In this document: positions 1-9,045 of the stretch, one piece after another
Layout: every line of letters starts with the position of its first letter
How positions within the stretch are numbered: position 1 is the first letter of the stretch
NCBI GenBank assembly: GCA_050287105.1
Contig: JBNKBG010000021.1
Location: 1-34,305, forward strand
Reading direction: 5' to 3'
Length of the DNA stretch: 34,305 bases
Source of the DNA: JAPHTQ01 sp050287105
GTDB lineage: Bacteria; Pseudomonadota; Gammaproteobacteria; Thiohalomonadales; Thiohalomonadaceae
The notes under the pieces: model-generated
Seen by the model: only the letters and a program-made list of their open reading frames with translations
Told to the model about the DNA's origin: nothing
Databases searched by the model: none
Made by a program: the position numbers and the translations under genes

Positions 1-400
<400 letters not shown>

Positions 401-411
<11 letters not shown>

Positions 412-1177
412 TTCGGATCGCTGGAGTGCGTTGGGCTGGGCGATCGGGATTCACCTGCTGCTGTTTGCCCTGATCACCTTTGGTCTGAACAGCCGCAAAC
501 ATGTCACCGTCTCGGCGCCGTCGATCATTCAGGCTACCGCGGTAAGCGAAGAGCAGGTGATGGAACCGCAGCGCCGTCGCCAGGCGGAAGAGGCGGCGCG
601 CAAAAAACGGATCGCAGAAGAGAAGCGTCAGGCGGCATTGAAGAAAAAAGAGGCGGCGGAGAAGGCGCGTTTGGCGGCGATTGAGAAGAAACGTAAGATA
701 GAAGCCGAGCGCAAGGCCGCCGAGGAGCGCAAACAGGCCGAAGCGGCGAAGCGCAAGGCCGAGGAAGAGAAAAAACAGGCCGAAGCGGAAGAGGCGAAAA
801 AACGCCAGCAGGCAGAAGAGCAGCTTAAGGCGCAGATGGCTGCCGAGGCGGAGCGTCTTGCGGCGGAGGCGAAACGCCTCGACAGCGCCCGGCTCAATCG
901 CCTGCAGGATCAGTACGTGGCGGACATTACCAACAAGGTACAGCGTAACTGGCTGCGTCCACCCGATAGTCGCGGTAGTCACTGTAGCGTTGTGATCGCG
1001 CAGATCCCCGGTGGTGAGATCGTTGGCACCCGGGTCACCGACTGCGACGGCGATGTCGCCTTCCAGCGCTCGGTGGAGGCGGCGGTACAGAAGTCCTCGC
1101 CACTGCCGTTGCCGAAGGAGCCGGAACTGTTTCAGCGCGAGATCGAATTTGTTTTCAGACCGGGTCAATCCCGCTGA
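401..1177 (+). CDS. tolA: TolA, envelope-spanning Tol-Pal protein
   Basis: TolA bridges the inner-membrane TolQR motor to TolB and Pal during constriction of the outer membrane at division. One N-terminal transmembrane helix (about residues 8-28) is followed by a long Lys/Glu/Ala-rich helix (about 50-165, repeats such as AEEERKQAEAAKRKAEEE) and a C-terminal domain with WLRPPDS and two Cys, the TolA domain III that contacts TolB. I chose ATG 401 over ATG 395 because GAGG at 391-394 sits six bases before it. It overlaps the tolR stop by 11 bases. The low-complexity helix explains the large open frames on the opposite strand here. Confidence 0.93.
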
Positions 1178-1190
1178 TGGATGGATAGCC

Positions 1191-2489
1191 ATGTTGAAGA
1201 GAGTTGTTATTGCCCTGTTGTTGATGAGCGCCGCGCTGCAGGCCCAGGCGCGACTGGTGATCGAGATCACCGAGGGGATCGAAGGGGCGCTGCCTATTGC
1301 GGTGGTGCCTTTCGCTGATGAGGCGGTGAGCGAGGATCGGGTATCGCAGATCGTCGGCGCCGATCTGGCGCGCAGTGGTCACTTTGCCCCCATCGCCGCG
1401 AGCAAAATGCCCAGCCAGCCTCACGAAGGGCGCGATATCGACTTTGCCGCCTGGCGTAAGCTCGGGGTGGAACATCTGGTGGTGGGCAAGGTTGGCAAGC
1501 GTGGCGATAGTGCCTTGCAGGTGCAGTTTCAGCTGTTCGATGTGGTGCGTGGGGTACAACTGGCCGGTTACAGCATTCCCACCGTGGCCTCGCGGCTGCG
1601 CCGCGTCTCGCACCAGGTCAGCGATCTGGTGTTCGAAAAGCTGACCGGACAGAAGGGGGCCTTCAATACCCATGTGGCCTATGTCACCGTGGAGCAGGAG
1701 GGCGGCAGGCCGGTACACCGCCTGGCGGTGGCCGATGCGGACGGTTTCAACGAACAGATCATCCTCACCTCGAAACAGCCGCTGATCTCCCCGGCGTGGG
1801 CACCGGACGGCAAGCGTCTGGCCTATGTCTCCTTTGAGGGAGGCCGTTCCGAGCTCTTCGTCCAGGACATCACTACCGGCAAGCGCGACAAGCTCGCCAG
1901 TTTCCGCGGTCTCAACAGCGCCCCGGCCTGGTCGCCGGACGGCCGCCGTCTGGCAATGACCCTCTCCCGTGACGGTAACCCGGAGATCTACCTGTTCGAC
2001 GTTGCCAGTCGCGCCCTCAGCCGTGTTACCCACAGCCGCACCATCGATACCGAGGCGGCCTGGTCACCGGATGGTCGTTCGCTGATCTTTACCTCGGACC
2101 GTGGCGGCAAGCCGCAGATCTACAAAGTGGAGCTGGACGGCAATCGCGCCAAGGGACGGCCGCAGCGCCTCACCTTTGAGAGCGACTACAGCGCCCGCGC
2201 CAGCTTCTCGCCGGATGGACGGAGACTGGTTTTTGTCAGTGGTGAAGGCAATCGCTTTCGCATCGCGGTACAGGATATGGAAAACGGGGCGATGCAGTTG
2301 CTCACCGGTAACCGCCTCGATGAGTCGCCCAGCTTCGCCCCCAACGGCAGCATGATTATTTACGCTACGGAACATAACGGTCGTGGCATTCTTGAAGCAG
2401 TCTCAGTCGATGGCCGCTCGCATCAACGTCTTGGTTCCAGCCAGGGCGACGTGCGCGAGCCGGCCTGGTCACCGTTTATCGCACAATAG
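1191..2489 (+). CDS. tolB: TolB, periplasmic beta-propeller of Tol-Pal
   Basis: TolB is a periplasmic protein that binds Pal and is released from it by TolA. The 432-residue product starts with a signal peptide (MLKRVVIALLLMSAALQAQA), then an N-terminal alpha/beta domain (about 22-165), then a propeller of repeated SPDG-type blades: SPAWAPDGKRLAYVS, SAPAWSPDGRRLAMT, TEAAWSPDGRSLIFT, ARASFSPDGRRLVFV, ESPSFAPNGSMIIYA and REPAWSPF. The frame is open upstream to 1011, but ATG 1191 gives the clean signal peptide and falls just after tolA. Length matches E. coli TolB (about 430). Confidence 0.96.
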   Translation: MLKRVVIALLLMSAALQAQARLVIEITEGIEGALPIAVVPFADEAVSEDRVSQIVGADLARSGHFAPIAASKMPSQPHEGRDIDFAAWRKLGVEHLVVGKVGKRGDSALQVQFQLFDVVRGVQLAGYSIPTVASRLRRVSHQVSDLVFEKLTGQKGAFNTHVAYVTVEQEGGRPVHRLAVADADGFNEQIILTSKQPLISPAWAPDGKRLAYVSFEGGRSELFVQDITTGKRDKLASFRGLNSAPAWSPDGRRLAMTLSRDGNPEIYLFDVASRALSRVTHSRTIDTEAAWSPDGRSLIFTSDRGGKPQIYKVELDGNRAKGRPQRLTFESDYSARASFSPDGRRLVFVSGEGNRFRIAVQDMENGAMQLLTGNRLDESPSFAPNGSMIIYATEHNGRGILEAVSVDGRSHQRLGSSQGDVREPAWSPFIAQ

Positions 2490-2499
2490 GGGATAAGTC

Positions 2500-3039
2500 A
2501 TGAAAAGGGTTCACAGCGGATGGGTACTGGTTGCAATGGCACTGCTGCTGTTGCAGGGTTGTAGTGGCGGCGCGGTACGCGAGGGCGAGGATGCGCCGGT
2601 GGATGAACAGAGCGTTGGTGCGGAGACAGAAGGTGCACAGGTTGGCGTCGGTACCTTTGACGGTGTGCCGATTGCCGAGGCGCTGAACGATCCCAATAGC
2701 GTGCTTTCGCGCCGGGTCTTCTACTTCGACTTCAACAGCAGTGAACTCTCAGAGGAAGATCGCGATGCGCTGACCACTCATGCCCGTCTGCTCAGTGCCA
2801 ACACCGGCCTGGCAGTGGTACTTGAGGGACATGCGGATGAGCGCGGTTCACGCGAATACAACCTGGCGCTGGGTGAACGCCGTGCCAAGGCTATTGAACA
2901 GGTGCTGAACCTGCAGGGCGTGGATCGGGAGCAGATCCAGGTGATTAGTTTTGGCGAGGAGCGCCCGGTGGCGATGGGTCACGACGAACAGGCATGGCGA
3001 CTGAACCGCCGTGTGGAACTGCTTTATTCAGGGTATTGA
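2500..3039 (+). CDS. pal: Pal, peptidoglycan-associated lipoprotein
   Basis: Pal anchors the outer membrane to peptidoglycan and is the partner of TolB. The 179-residue product has a lipoprotein signal with lipobox LLQGC (Cys about residue 21), an acidic low-complexity linker (about 25-70) and an OmpA-like domain (about 75-178) with VFYFDFNSSELSEEDRDAL, LEGHADERGSREYNLALGE and the Asp/Arg residues that bind diaminopimelate. A ribosome site (AGGGGATAA) precedes ATG 2500, ten bases after the tolB stop. Operon position and motifs make this secure. Confidence 0.96.
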   Translation: MKRVHSGWVLVAMALLLLQGCSGGAVREGEDAPVDEQSVGAETEGAQVGVGTFDGVPIAEALNDPNSVLSRRVFYFDFNSSELSEEDRDALTTHARLLSANTGLAVVLEGHADERGSREYNLALGERRAKAIEQVLNLQGVDREQIQVISFGEERPVAMGHDEQAWRLNRRVELLYSGY

Positions 3040-3040
3040 T

Positions 3041-3856
3041 ATGCGAGTGATGAATTTGTGTCTGGCTACCGCCGTGGTGGCGGTATTGTCCGCACCGTTA
3101 TATGCGGAGAGCGTGGACGCGCGTCTGGAGCGAGTGGAAAAACTGGTCAATAGCCAGTCGTTGCTGGATATGGTCGAACGTCTCGATGCGATGCAGGCAG
3201 AGATGCAGCAGATGCGCGGCATGGTGGAGGAGCAACAGCACACCATCGAAGGGTTGAAGGAGCGGCAGCGCGAACTCTACCTCGACATCGACCGTCGTCT
3301 GTCACGCTTTGAACGCGAGGGTGGTGGCGCGAGCATGCCAGCACCGACGACAACGGCTCCTGCTGCGCCCAGTACTGCTCAGCCGTTGACCTCTGCGGTG
3401 GCAGCGCCAAAGGCTCCCCCCGTGGCGACGGCCCCTGTTGCGGCGCCAGCCGATAGCGGCAACCAGCTTCAACAGGAGCGTGAGGCCTATCAGAAGGCCT
3501 TCGATACCCTGCGTGAGCTGCGTTACTCTCAGGCGACCCAGGAATTCCGCGCCTTTCTCAAGCAGTATCCCAATGGACGCTATGGCCATATCGCCCAGTA
3601 CTGGCTGGGGGAGGCGAGCTATGCCCAGCGCAACTTCAAGCAGGCGATCATCGACTATCAGGCATTGCTGCAAAACTATCCCAGCAGTCCCAAGCGGGCC
3701 GAGGCGATGCTCAAGATCGGCTACAGCCAGCATGAGCTGAAGCAGGATGGCGAGGCGAACAAGACACTGGATCAACTGATCAAGCTCTACCCCGACTCTA
3801 CCGAGGCGGGGCAGGCACGCAACCTGCTCAAGCAGATCCGCAAACAGGCGGGCTGA
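3041..3856 (+). CDS. cpoB: CpoB (YbgF), Tol-associated TPR protein
   Basis: CpoB is a periplasmic protein that links Tol-Pal activity to peptidoglycan synthesis at the septum. The 271-residue product shows a signal peptide (residues 1-20, ending LYAES), an N-terminal coiled coil (about 25-90, rich in Glu/Gln/Met) that trimerises in the family, an Ala/Pro/Thr-rich linker (about 95-145), and TPR repeats in the last 120 residues (YQKAFDTLRELRYSQATQEF, YWLGEASYAQRNFKQAI, AEAMLKIGYSQHELKQ). ATG 3041 follows the pal stop by one base and gives the signal peptide; the longer frame from 3011 would overlap pal. Confidence 0.93.
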   Translation: MRVMNLCLATAVVAVLSAPLYAESVDARLERVEKLVNSQSLLDMVERLDAMQAEMQQMRGMVEEQQHTIEGLKERQRELYLDIDRRLSRFEREGGGASMPAPTTTAPAAPSTAQPLTSAVAAPKAPPVATAPVAAPADSGNQLQQEREAYQKAFDTLRELRYSQATQEFRAFLKQYPNGRYGHIAQYWLGEASYAQRNFKQAIIDYQALLQNYPSSPKRAEAMLKIGYSQHELKQDGEANKTLDQLIKLYPDSTEAGQARNLLKQIRKQAG

Positions 3857-3857
3857 G

Positions 3858-4523
3858 TTGGCGCAGTTGGAGCGTGACGGGGCCGGTCGGCTCCGTATCA
3901 GCGAGATATTCCTCTCTCTACAGGGAGAGTCAGACACCGTTGGTTGGCCCACGGTCTTCGTCCGTCTCACTGGCTGTCCGCTGCGTTGTCACTACTGCGA
4001 TACGGCGTATGCCTTTAGCGGTGGCGAGTGGATGAGTCTCGATGAGGTGCTGGCGCAGGTCGCGGAGTACCGTATCCGCCACGTCTGCGTCACCGGTGGC
4101 GAGCCGCTGGTACAGAAGGGTTGCCTGGAACTGCTGAGTCGCCTCTGCGAAGCGGGGCACGAGGTCTCGCTGGAGACCAGCGGCGCACTCGATATTGCCC
4201 GGGTCGATCCGCAGGTGAGCCGGGTAATGGACATCAAAACCCCGGTCTCCGGCGAGGCGGCGCAAAACCGCTATGAGAACATCGAGCACCTCACCCCCCG
4301 TGATCAGGTAAAGTTCGTTATCGGTAGTCGCGACGACTACGACTGGTCGCTGGCGGTGATAGAAAAGTATTCCCTGACAGAACGTTGCATGGTCTTCTTT
4401 TCCCCCTGTTTCGGCCAGGTTGAGGCGACCGAACTGGCGGAGTGGATCCTCGCCGATCGACTGGAGGTGCGGCTGCAGTTACAACTGCACAAGATCCTCT
4501 GGGGCGATGAGCGCGGGCGCTAA
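3858..4523 (+). CDS. queE: QueE, 7-carboxy-7-deazaguanine synthase
   Basis: QueE is a radical SAM enzyme that converts 6-carboxytetrahydropterin to 7-carboxy-7-deazaguanine, an intermediate of queuosine biosynthesis. The iron-sulfur motif CPLRCHYC (Cys-x3-Cys-x2-Cys) lies near residue 40, preceded by the substrate-binding LSLQGESDTVGWPTVFVRLTG; VTGGEPLVQ near residue 80 is the SAM-binding GGEP motif. At 221 residues it has the usual length. The start is a TTG one base after the cpoB stop; no ATG lies between it and the conserved ISEIFLSLQGE motif. It runs into queC 19 bases downstream, so the two are probably cotranscribed with the Tol genes. Confidence 0.95.
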   Translation: MAQLERDGAGRLRISEIFLSLQGESDTVGWPTVFVRLTGCPLRCHYCDTAYAFSGGEWMSLDEVLAQVAEYRIRHVCVTGGEPLVQKGCLELLSRLCEAGHEVSLETSGALDIARVDPQVSRVMDIKTPVSGEAAQNRYENIEHLTPRDQVKFVIGSRDDYDWSLAVIEKYSLTERCMVFFSPCFGQVEATELAEWILADRLEVRLQLQLHKILWGDERGR

Positions 4524-4542
4524 GGTATTCAGGTAGAGATTT

Positions 4543-5247
4543 ATGACAGAGAATAATGCGGTAGTACTGGTCTCCGGCGGTCTCGACTCCGCCACCACCC
4601 TGGCGATGGCACGGCGACAGGGGTTTGACTGCTACGCCCTGAGTTTCGATTACGACCAGCGCCACCGCTGTGAACTGACGGCGGCGGATGCGGTGGCCGC
4701 CAGTCTGGGGGCGAAGGAGCATCGGGTCTTCTCCCTCAATTTGCGCCAGTTTGGCGGTTCGGCGTTGACCGATGACGCCATCGAAGTGCCGGAGCACGGT
4801 GGCGAGGGGATCCCGGTCACCTATGTCCCCGCACGCAACACGGTGTTCCTCTCCCTGGCGCTGGCCTGGGCCGAGGTGCTGGATGCCCGCGACATCTTTA
4901 TCGGCGTCAACGCGGTGGATTACTCCGGCTATCCCGACTGTCGTCCTGAATTCATCCACTCCTTCGAGCAGACCGCCAATCTGGCGACCAAAGCCGGGGT
5001 GGAGGGCAGGGAGTTCACCATCCACGCACCGCTTATTGATATGAGCAAGGCGGAGATCATTGAGATGGGGGTTACTCTGGGGGTCGATTACGGTCTGACC
5101 GTCTCCTGCTATAACCCGGATGCAGAGGGTCTCGCCTGTGGTCGCTGCGACTCCTGTCGTCTGCGTGCGGAGGGGTTTGAGAAGGCCGGGGTGGCAGATC
5201 CGACTCGCTATAGGGGTAATCCCGTCTGGAAAGCCCCTCTCTCCTGA
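4543..5247 (+). CDS. queC: QueC, 7-cyano-7-deazaguanine synthase
   Basis: QueC makes preQ0 (7-cyano-7-deazaguanine) from 7-carboxy-7-deazaguanine with ATP and ammonia. The N-terminus has the PP-loop VLVSGGLDSATTLA (about residues 7-20), then the central YVPARNTVFLSLALAWAE, GVNAVDYSGYPDCRPEF and a C-terminal zinc site CYNPDAEGLACGRCDSCRLR (about 188-207) with four Cys. The 234-residue length is normal. AGGTAGAG precedes the ATG. queD is not in the window. Confidence 0.96.
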   Translation: MTENNAVVLVSGGLDSATTLAMARRQGFDCYALSFDYDQRHRCELTAADAVAASLGAKEHRVFSLNLRQFGGSALTDDAIEVPEHGGEGIPVTYVPARNTVFLSLALAWAEVLDARDIFIGVNAVDYSGYPDCRPEFIHSFEQTANLATKAGVEGREFTIHAPLIDMSKAEIIEMGVTLGVDYGLTVSCYNPDAEGLACGRCDSCRLRAEGFEKAGVADPTRYRGNPVWKAPLS

Positions 5248-5297
5248 GATATTCTTGAGCACTTTACAGGGTGTTAAACTCCTGTCTGCATTAGAAA

Positions 5298-5303
5298 TAT
5301 AAC
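5298..5303 (+). promoter_or_regulatory. Possible -10 element before the YeeE/YedE gene
   Basis: TATAAC lies about 40 bases before the permease start in an AT-rich 97-base gap after queC. The best matching upstream element is TTAAAC at 5274-5279 with an 18-base spacer, a poor -35. A separate promoter is plausible because the permease is not functionally tied to queC, but the match is weak. Confidence 0.3.
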
Positions 5304-5344
5304 CACACTCCCACAGAGAAAAACCGTACGAGAGGTTCCTTGTA

Positions 5345-6646
5345 ATGGTATTTGAAAGCTTCTCCCAGGCTAATTCCTTCATGTTATGGACCACCTTCGC
5401 CATCGCTGTCGTGATGGGCGCCGTGGTCAACAAGACCAACTTCTGCACCATGGGTGCAGTTTCCGATGCCGTGAACATGGGTGACTGGGGCCGCATACGC
5501 GCCTGGTTCCTGGCCATCGCCGTGGCCATGCTCGGGGTTGCCGTGCTGGAGTTCCTCGGCATGGTCCAGCCCGATACAGCCTTCCCGCCCTACCGAATGG
5601 GGCAGTTGATCTGGGCCGAGAACCTGCTCGGCGGTATTACCTTCGGTATCGGTATGACCCTCGCCTCCGGCTGTGGCAACAAGACCCTGATCCGGATCGG
5701 CGGCGGTAATCTCAAGTCGCTGGTGGTCTTCGCCATCATCGGCGTGATCGCCTACTTCATGGTCAATCCATTGCCCGGTTCAGACCAGACCCTGATGTCG
5801 CTGCTTTTTTACAACTGGATCCGTCCACTGGCCATCGACATGGGCCCCTACCAGGACCTCGGTAGTGTCATCGCCGGTGGTGACGCAACAGCGATGGCCC
5901 GCCTGGTTATTGGCATCGTACTGAGTGCTGTACTGTTGGGTTTTGTCTTCAAATCAGCTGAATTCCGTGGCAGTTTCGATAATCTCCTTGCGGGTATCGT
6001 TGTCGGTCTGGCGGTGCTGGCGGCCTGGTATGCCACCTCCAACATGCTGCTCAGCTATGAATCCGACTTTGACGGTGCGGTCACTGTCACTGCGCGTGAG
6101 TTCCTCGATCCGGTCTCTTCCCAGTGGGATATGGCCGAAGGGGTGCGCGAAAACTGGCCGAGCGACAAGCCGGATATGACCAGTATGAGCCCGCAGTCCT
6201 TCACCTTTATCAACCCCATGGGCCAGACGCTTGGCTACGCAGGCAGCGGTCTCGACCGCGCCAATCTCACCTTCGGGGTGATGGCGGTGTTCGGGGTGAT
6301 CCTCGGTTCTTTCCTCTGGGCCATGATCAGCAAGGGTTTTCGTATCGAGTGGTTCAGCTCCGTGCGCGATTTCGTTACCCACTTCATCGGTGCGATTCTG
6401 ATGGGTTTCGGCGGTGTGCTGGCGATGGGGTGCACCATCGGGCAGGGGATTACCGGCACCTCTACTCTGGCCATCGGTTCGATCATCACCCTGTTTTCCA
6501 TCATCCTCGGCAGCGCCCTTACCATGAAGGTGCAGTATTACCGTATAGTCTATGAAGAGGAAGCGAGCTTCGCCAAAGCACTGGTTGCAGGGCTTTGTGA
6601 TCTCAAATTACTCCCCGATGGTCTGCGTAAACTCGACAAGGTGTAA
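5345..6646 (+). CDS. YeeE/YedE-family membrane permease (sulfur compound uptake likely)
   Basis: A 433-residue polytopic membrane protein of the YeeE/YedE family, whose studied members (TsuA) import thiosulfate through a Cys-lined path. Three conserved Cys motifs are visible: NKTNFCTMGAVSDAV (about residue 34), LASGCGNKTLIRIGGGN (about 109) and LAMGCTIGQGITG (about 364), each between hydrophobic helices. The central stretch (about 235-300) is a hydrophilic loop longer than in minimal TsuA. GAGAGG nine bases before ATG 5345 is a good ribosome site. No TusA/TsuB partner is adjacent. The exact substrate (thiosulfate or another sulfur species) cannot be told from sequence. Confidence 0.85.
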   Translation: MVFESFSQANSFMLWTTFAIAVVMGAVVNKTNFCTMGAVSDAVNMGDWGRIRAWFLAIAVAMLGVAVLEFLGMVQPDTAFPPYRMGQLIWAENLLGGITFGIGMTLASGCGNKTLIRIGGGNLKSLVVFAIIGVIAYFMVNPLPGSDQTLMSLLFYNWIRPLAIDMGPYQDLGSVIAGGDATAMARLVIGIVLSAVLLGFVFKSAEFRGSFDNLLAGIVVGLAVLAAWYATSNMLLSYESDFDGAVTVTAREFLDPVSSQWDMAEGVRENWPSDKPDMTSMSPQSFTFINPMGQTLGYAGSGLDRANLTFGVMAVFGVILGSFLWAMISKGFRIEWFSSVRDFVTHFIGAILMGFGGVLAMGCTIGQGITGTSTLAIGSIITLFSIILGSALTMKVQYYRIVYEEEASFAKALVAGLCDLKLLPDGLRKLDKV

Positions 6647-6685
6647 TTAACTGACCCTTATCAGGTAAAAAGTCCCTATTGGGTC

Positions 6686-6714
6686 TTGAGATTTTCGGCG
6701 TATCGGGTAGGATA
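6686..6714 (+). promoter_or_regulatory. tRNA-Lys promoter
   Basis: TTGAGA (6686-6691), a 17-base spacer and TAGGAT (6709-6714) resemble a sigma70 promoter. The predicted start near 6721 leaves a few bases before the tRNA. The GC-rich ATGCCGCTC right after the -10 is like the discriminators of stringently controlled stable-RNA promoters. Confidence 0.6.
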
Positions 6715-6727
6715 TGCCGCTCTTTTG

Positions 6728-6803
6728 GGGCCGTTAGCTCAGTCGGTAGAGCAGTTGACTTTTAATCAATTGGTCGCAGGTTCGAATCCTGCACGGCCCA
6801 CCA
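6728..6803 (+). tRNA. tRNA-Lys (anticodon UUU)
   Basis: A 76-base cloverleaf. Acceptor arms GGGCCGT (6728-6734) and ACGGCCC (6793-6799) pair fully; the D arm is AGCTCAGTCGGTAGAGC; anticodon stem GTTGA/TCAAT encloses loop CTTTTAA with anticodon TTT at 6761-6763; the T arm carries GGTTCGAATCC. Discriminator A (6800) is followed by an encoded CCA (6801-6803). It lies between the permease gene and uup and has its own promoter and terminator. Confidence 0.97.
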
Positions 6804-6811
6804 TCATTCCG

Positions 6812-6841
6812 GGGTTACGTCGCAAGACGTAACCCTTTTTT
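6812..6841 (+). terminator. Intrinsic terminator after tRNA-Lys
   Basis: A perfect 10-bp stem, GGGTTACGTC (6812-6821) with GACGTAACCC (6826-6835), closed by a GCAA tetraloop and followed by six T (6836-6841). It starts nine bases after the tRNA CCA end. Confidence 0.93.
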
Positions 6842-6902
6842 CTTTGTCGGTGCACTGGCTGTAAAATGCCGGTCCCGATAACCTGGCAAACCGGAAACCC
6901 CT

Positions 6903-8798
6903 ATGGCCCTGCTAACCCTGCGCAATGTCTCTCTCTCCTTCGGCGGCCCACCGCTGCTGGATGGCATCGATCTGCAGATCGAGCCGGGGGAGAGACTCTG
7001 TCTGGTGGGGCGTAACGGTGCCGGCAAGTCGACCCTGATGAAGTTACTCAATAACGAACTGAGTGCCGATAGCGGTGAGGTGGTGCGTCGTCAGAGCCTG
7101 CGCGTGGCGCGTCTGACCCAGGAGGTGCCGCGTGAGATCAGTGGCACGGTTTTCGATGTGGTGGCAGACGGGCTGGGTGAAGTGGGAAAACTGCTGGCCG
7201 ACTATCACCACGTCATCCAGCAATTGGCCACTGGTGATGAGAAGCTGATGGCAAAGCTGGAACATATTCAGCACGAGCTTGAGTCCTGCGACGGCTGGCA
7301 ACTCAATCAGCGAGTGGATGCCGTGATCTCGCGGCTCAAGCTGCCAGCGGAGAGCAACTTTGGTGAACTCTCTGGCGGGATGAAGCGACGTGTGCTGCTG
7401 GCGCGGGAACTGGTGCGTGAACCGGATCTGCTGCTGCTCGACGAACCGACCAACCACCTCGATATCGAAGCGATCGGCTGGCTGGAGGAGTTTCTGCTCA
7501 ATTGGCCCGGTACCCTGCTGTTCATCACCCACGACCGCATGTTCCTGCAAAACCTGGCGACCCGGATTATCGAGCTGGATCGGGGGCGTCTCACCTCGTG
7601 GCCCGGTGACTACAGCACCTACCTGCGGCGCAAGGAGGAGATGCTGGAGGCCGAGGCCCAGCAGAATGCCCTGTTCGACAAAAGACTGGCCCAGGAAGAG
7701 GTGTGGATCCGCCAGGGCATTAAGGCACGGCGCACCCGAAATGAAGGCAGGGTAAGGGCACTTAAGGCGCTGCGCGAGGAGCGCGGTGACCGGCGTGAGC
7801 GCGGCGGCAAGGTGAAGATGGAACTGGGTGCGGGGGAGCGTTCCGGCAAACTGGTGAACGAGGTGGAGGATATCGGTATGGCCTACGCGGGTCGTACCCT
7901 GTTCGAGCACTTCTCTACCACCATCATGCGTGGCGACAAGGTAGGGATTCTTGGACCCAACGGTTCTGGCAAGAGTACCTTGCTCAAGATCCTGCTGGGC
8001 AGACTGGAGCCACAACAGGGGCGGATCAAGTTGGGTACCAATCTGGAGATCGCCTGGTTCGACCAGCATCGGGAGCAGCTCGATGAAGACGCGACGGTGC
8101 TGGACAACGTTGCCGGGGGCAGCGACAAGGTGACGGTCAATGGTCGTGACAAGCATGTGATGGGCTATTTGCAGGATTTCCTCTTCTCTCCTGACAGGGC
8201 ACGCAGCCCGGTGCGCTCCCTCTCCGGTGGTGAACGTAATCGCCTGTTACTGGCGAAACTGTTCAGTCGTCCGGCCAACCTGCTGGTGATGGACGAACCG
8301 ACCAATGATCTGGATGTAGAGACCCTGGAGTTGCTGGAGGAGCTGTTGCTTGACTATCAGGGTACCCTGTTGCTGGTTAGCCACGATCGTGCCTTTATCA
8401 ATAACGTGGTGACCTCCACCATCGCCTTCGAAGGGAACGGCGAGTTGAATGAGTATGTCGGTGGCTACGACGACTGGCTACGCCAATCTCAGGAAGCGAG
8501 TGCACGGCGTCAGGCGCAGAAGCCAGTCGCCAGGGGCGAGGCAAAAAAGGCTACCCCTGCTCGCAGCAAGTTGAGCTACAAGGATCAGCGCGAACTGGAC
8601 GCCCTGCCGCAGCAGATCGAGCAGTTGGAGTCAGAGCTGGCGGCGATGCAGCAGCGGATGGCGGAGCCGGACTATTTCAAGCAGGACGGTGCGGTCATCG
8701 CCGAAGCTCGTGAGCGGCAGGAAAAAATGGCGCAAGAACTGGCGCTTGCCTATGCGCGTTGGGAGGCGCTGGAGGCATTGCGTGATGGACTCTCCTGA
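6903..8798 (+). CDS. uup: Uup, ABC-F family ATPase
   Basis: A soluble ABC-F protein with two ATPase domains and no membrane part. Domain 1 (about residues 1-250) has Walker A GRNGAGKST, signature LSGGMKRRVLLAREL and Walker B LLLLDEPTNHLD; domain 2 (about 320-540) has GPNGSGKST, LSGGERNRLLLAKLF and LLVMDEPTNDLD. The arginine-rich linker (about 265-300) and C-terminal charged coiled coil (about 555-628, starting LSYKDQRELDALP) fit Uup (635 residues in E. coli), a DNA- and ribosome-associated protein linked to precise transposon excision and replication-fork intermediates. It appears monocistronic. No strong ribosome site is seen before ATG 6903. Confidence 0.93.
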   Translation: MALLTLRNVSLSFGGPPLLDGIDLQIEPGERLCLVGRNGAGKSTLMKLLNNELSADSGEVVRRQSLRVARLTQEVPREISGTVFDVVADGLGEVGKLLADYHHVIQQLATGDEKLMAKLEHIQHELESCDGWQLNQRVDAVISRLKLPAESNFGELSGGMKRRVLLARELVREPDLLLLDEPTNHLDIEAIGWLEEFLLNWPGTLLFITHDRMFLQNLATRIIELDRGRLTSWPGDYSTYLRRKEEMLEAEAQQNALFDKRLAQEEVWIRQGIKARRTRNEGRVRALKALREERGDRRERGGKVKMELGAGERSGKLVNEVEDIGMAYAGRTLFEHFSTTIMRGDKVGILGPNGSGKSTLLKILLGRLEPQQGRIKLGTNLEIAWFDQHREQLDEDATVLDNVAGGSDKVTVNGRDKHVMGYLQDFLFSPDRARSPVRSLSGGERNRLLLAKLFSRPANLLVMDEPTNDLDVETLELLEELLLDYQGTLLLVSHDRAFINNVVTSTIAFEGNGELNEYVGGYDDWLRQSQEASARRQAQKPVARGEAKKATPARSKLSYKDQRELDALPQQIEQLESELAAMQQRMAEPDYFKQDGAVIAEARERQEKMAQELALAYARWEALEALRDGLS

Positions 8799-9045
8799 GC
8801 CAGGTTTGGAGTAATTTCCTTCTCAAGGGTCTATGGACAAGACCTTCTCTGCTACAGCCTTATCCCCGATAAGATCAGCTTTTCTTCGTAGCAAATGCAA
8901 TCCTTTGTTACAGATGTGTTGAGTTGCTTGCAGCTCAGGGCACCCTCACCAATACTCAAGCGAGTGACTCTTTAAGGGTAGAGGGGAGCCACACGAAAAG
9001 GGGGAGTCGGTAATTTGCATCCAGGTAAGGTGGCATACCGATGAT
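8799..9045. other. Intergenic region between uup and the GGDEF-EAL gene
   Basis: 247 bases without a convincing gene. It holds a short inverted repeat CTTATC-CCC-GATAAG (8859-8873) followed by a T-rich run, and an imperfect hairpin around 8825-8845 that might end uup transcription, neither with a canonical GC stem plus T tract. I see no conserved riboswitch core. AAGGTGG at 9028-9034 could be the ribosome site for a TTG start at 9046. Confidence 0.4.

Noticed and set aside
560..880. Repetitive GCGGAAGAGGC-like bases in tolA
   Set aside because: They encode the Lys/Glu/Ala coiled coil; not a DNA repeat element.
4318..5562. 414-residue minus-strand open frame over queC and the YeeE start
   Set aside because: Antisense to three clear genes and lacking any recognisable motif.
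8799..9045. Cyclic-di-GMP riboswitch before the GGDEF-EAL gene
   Set aside because: I could not find the conserved GEMM core; only short inverted repeats are present.
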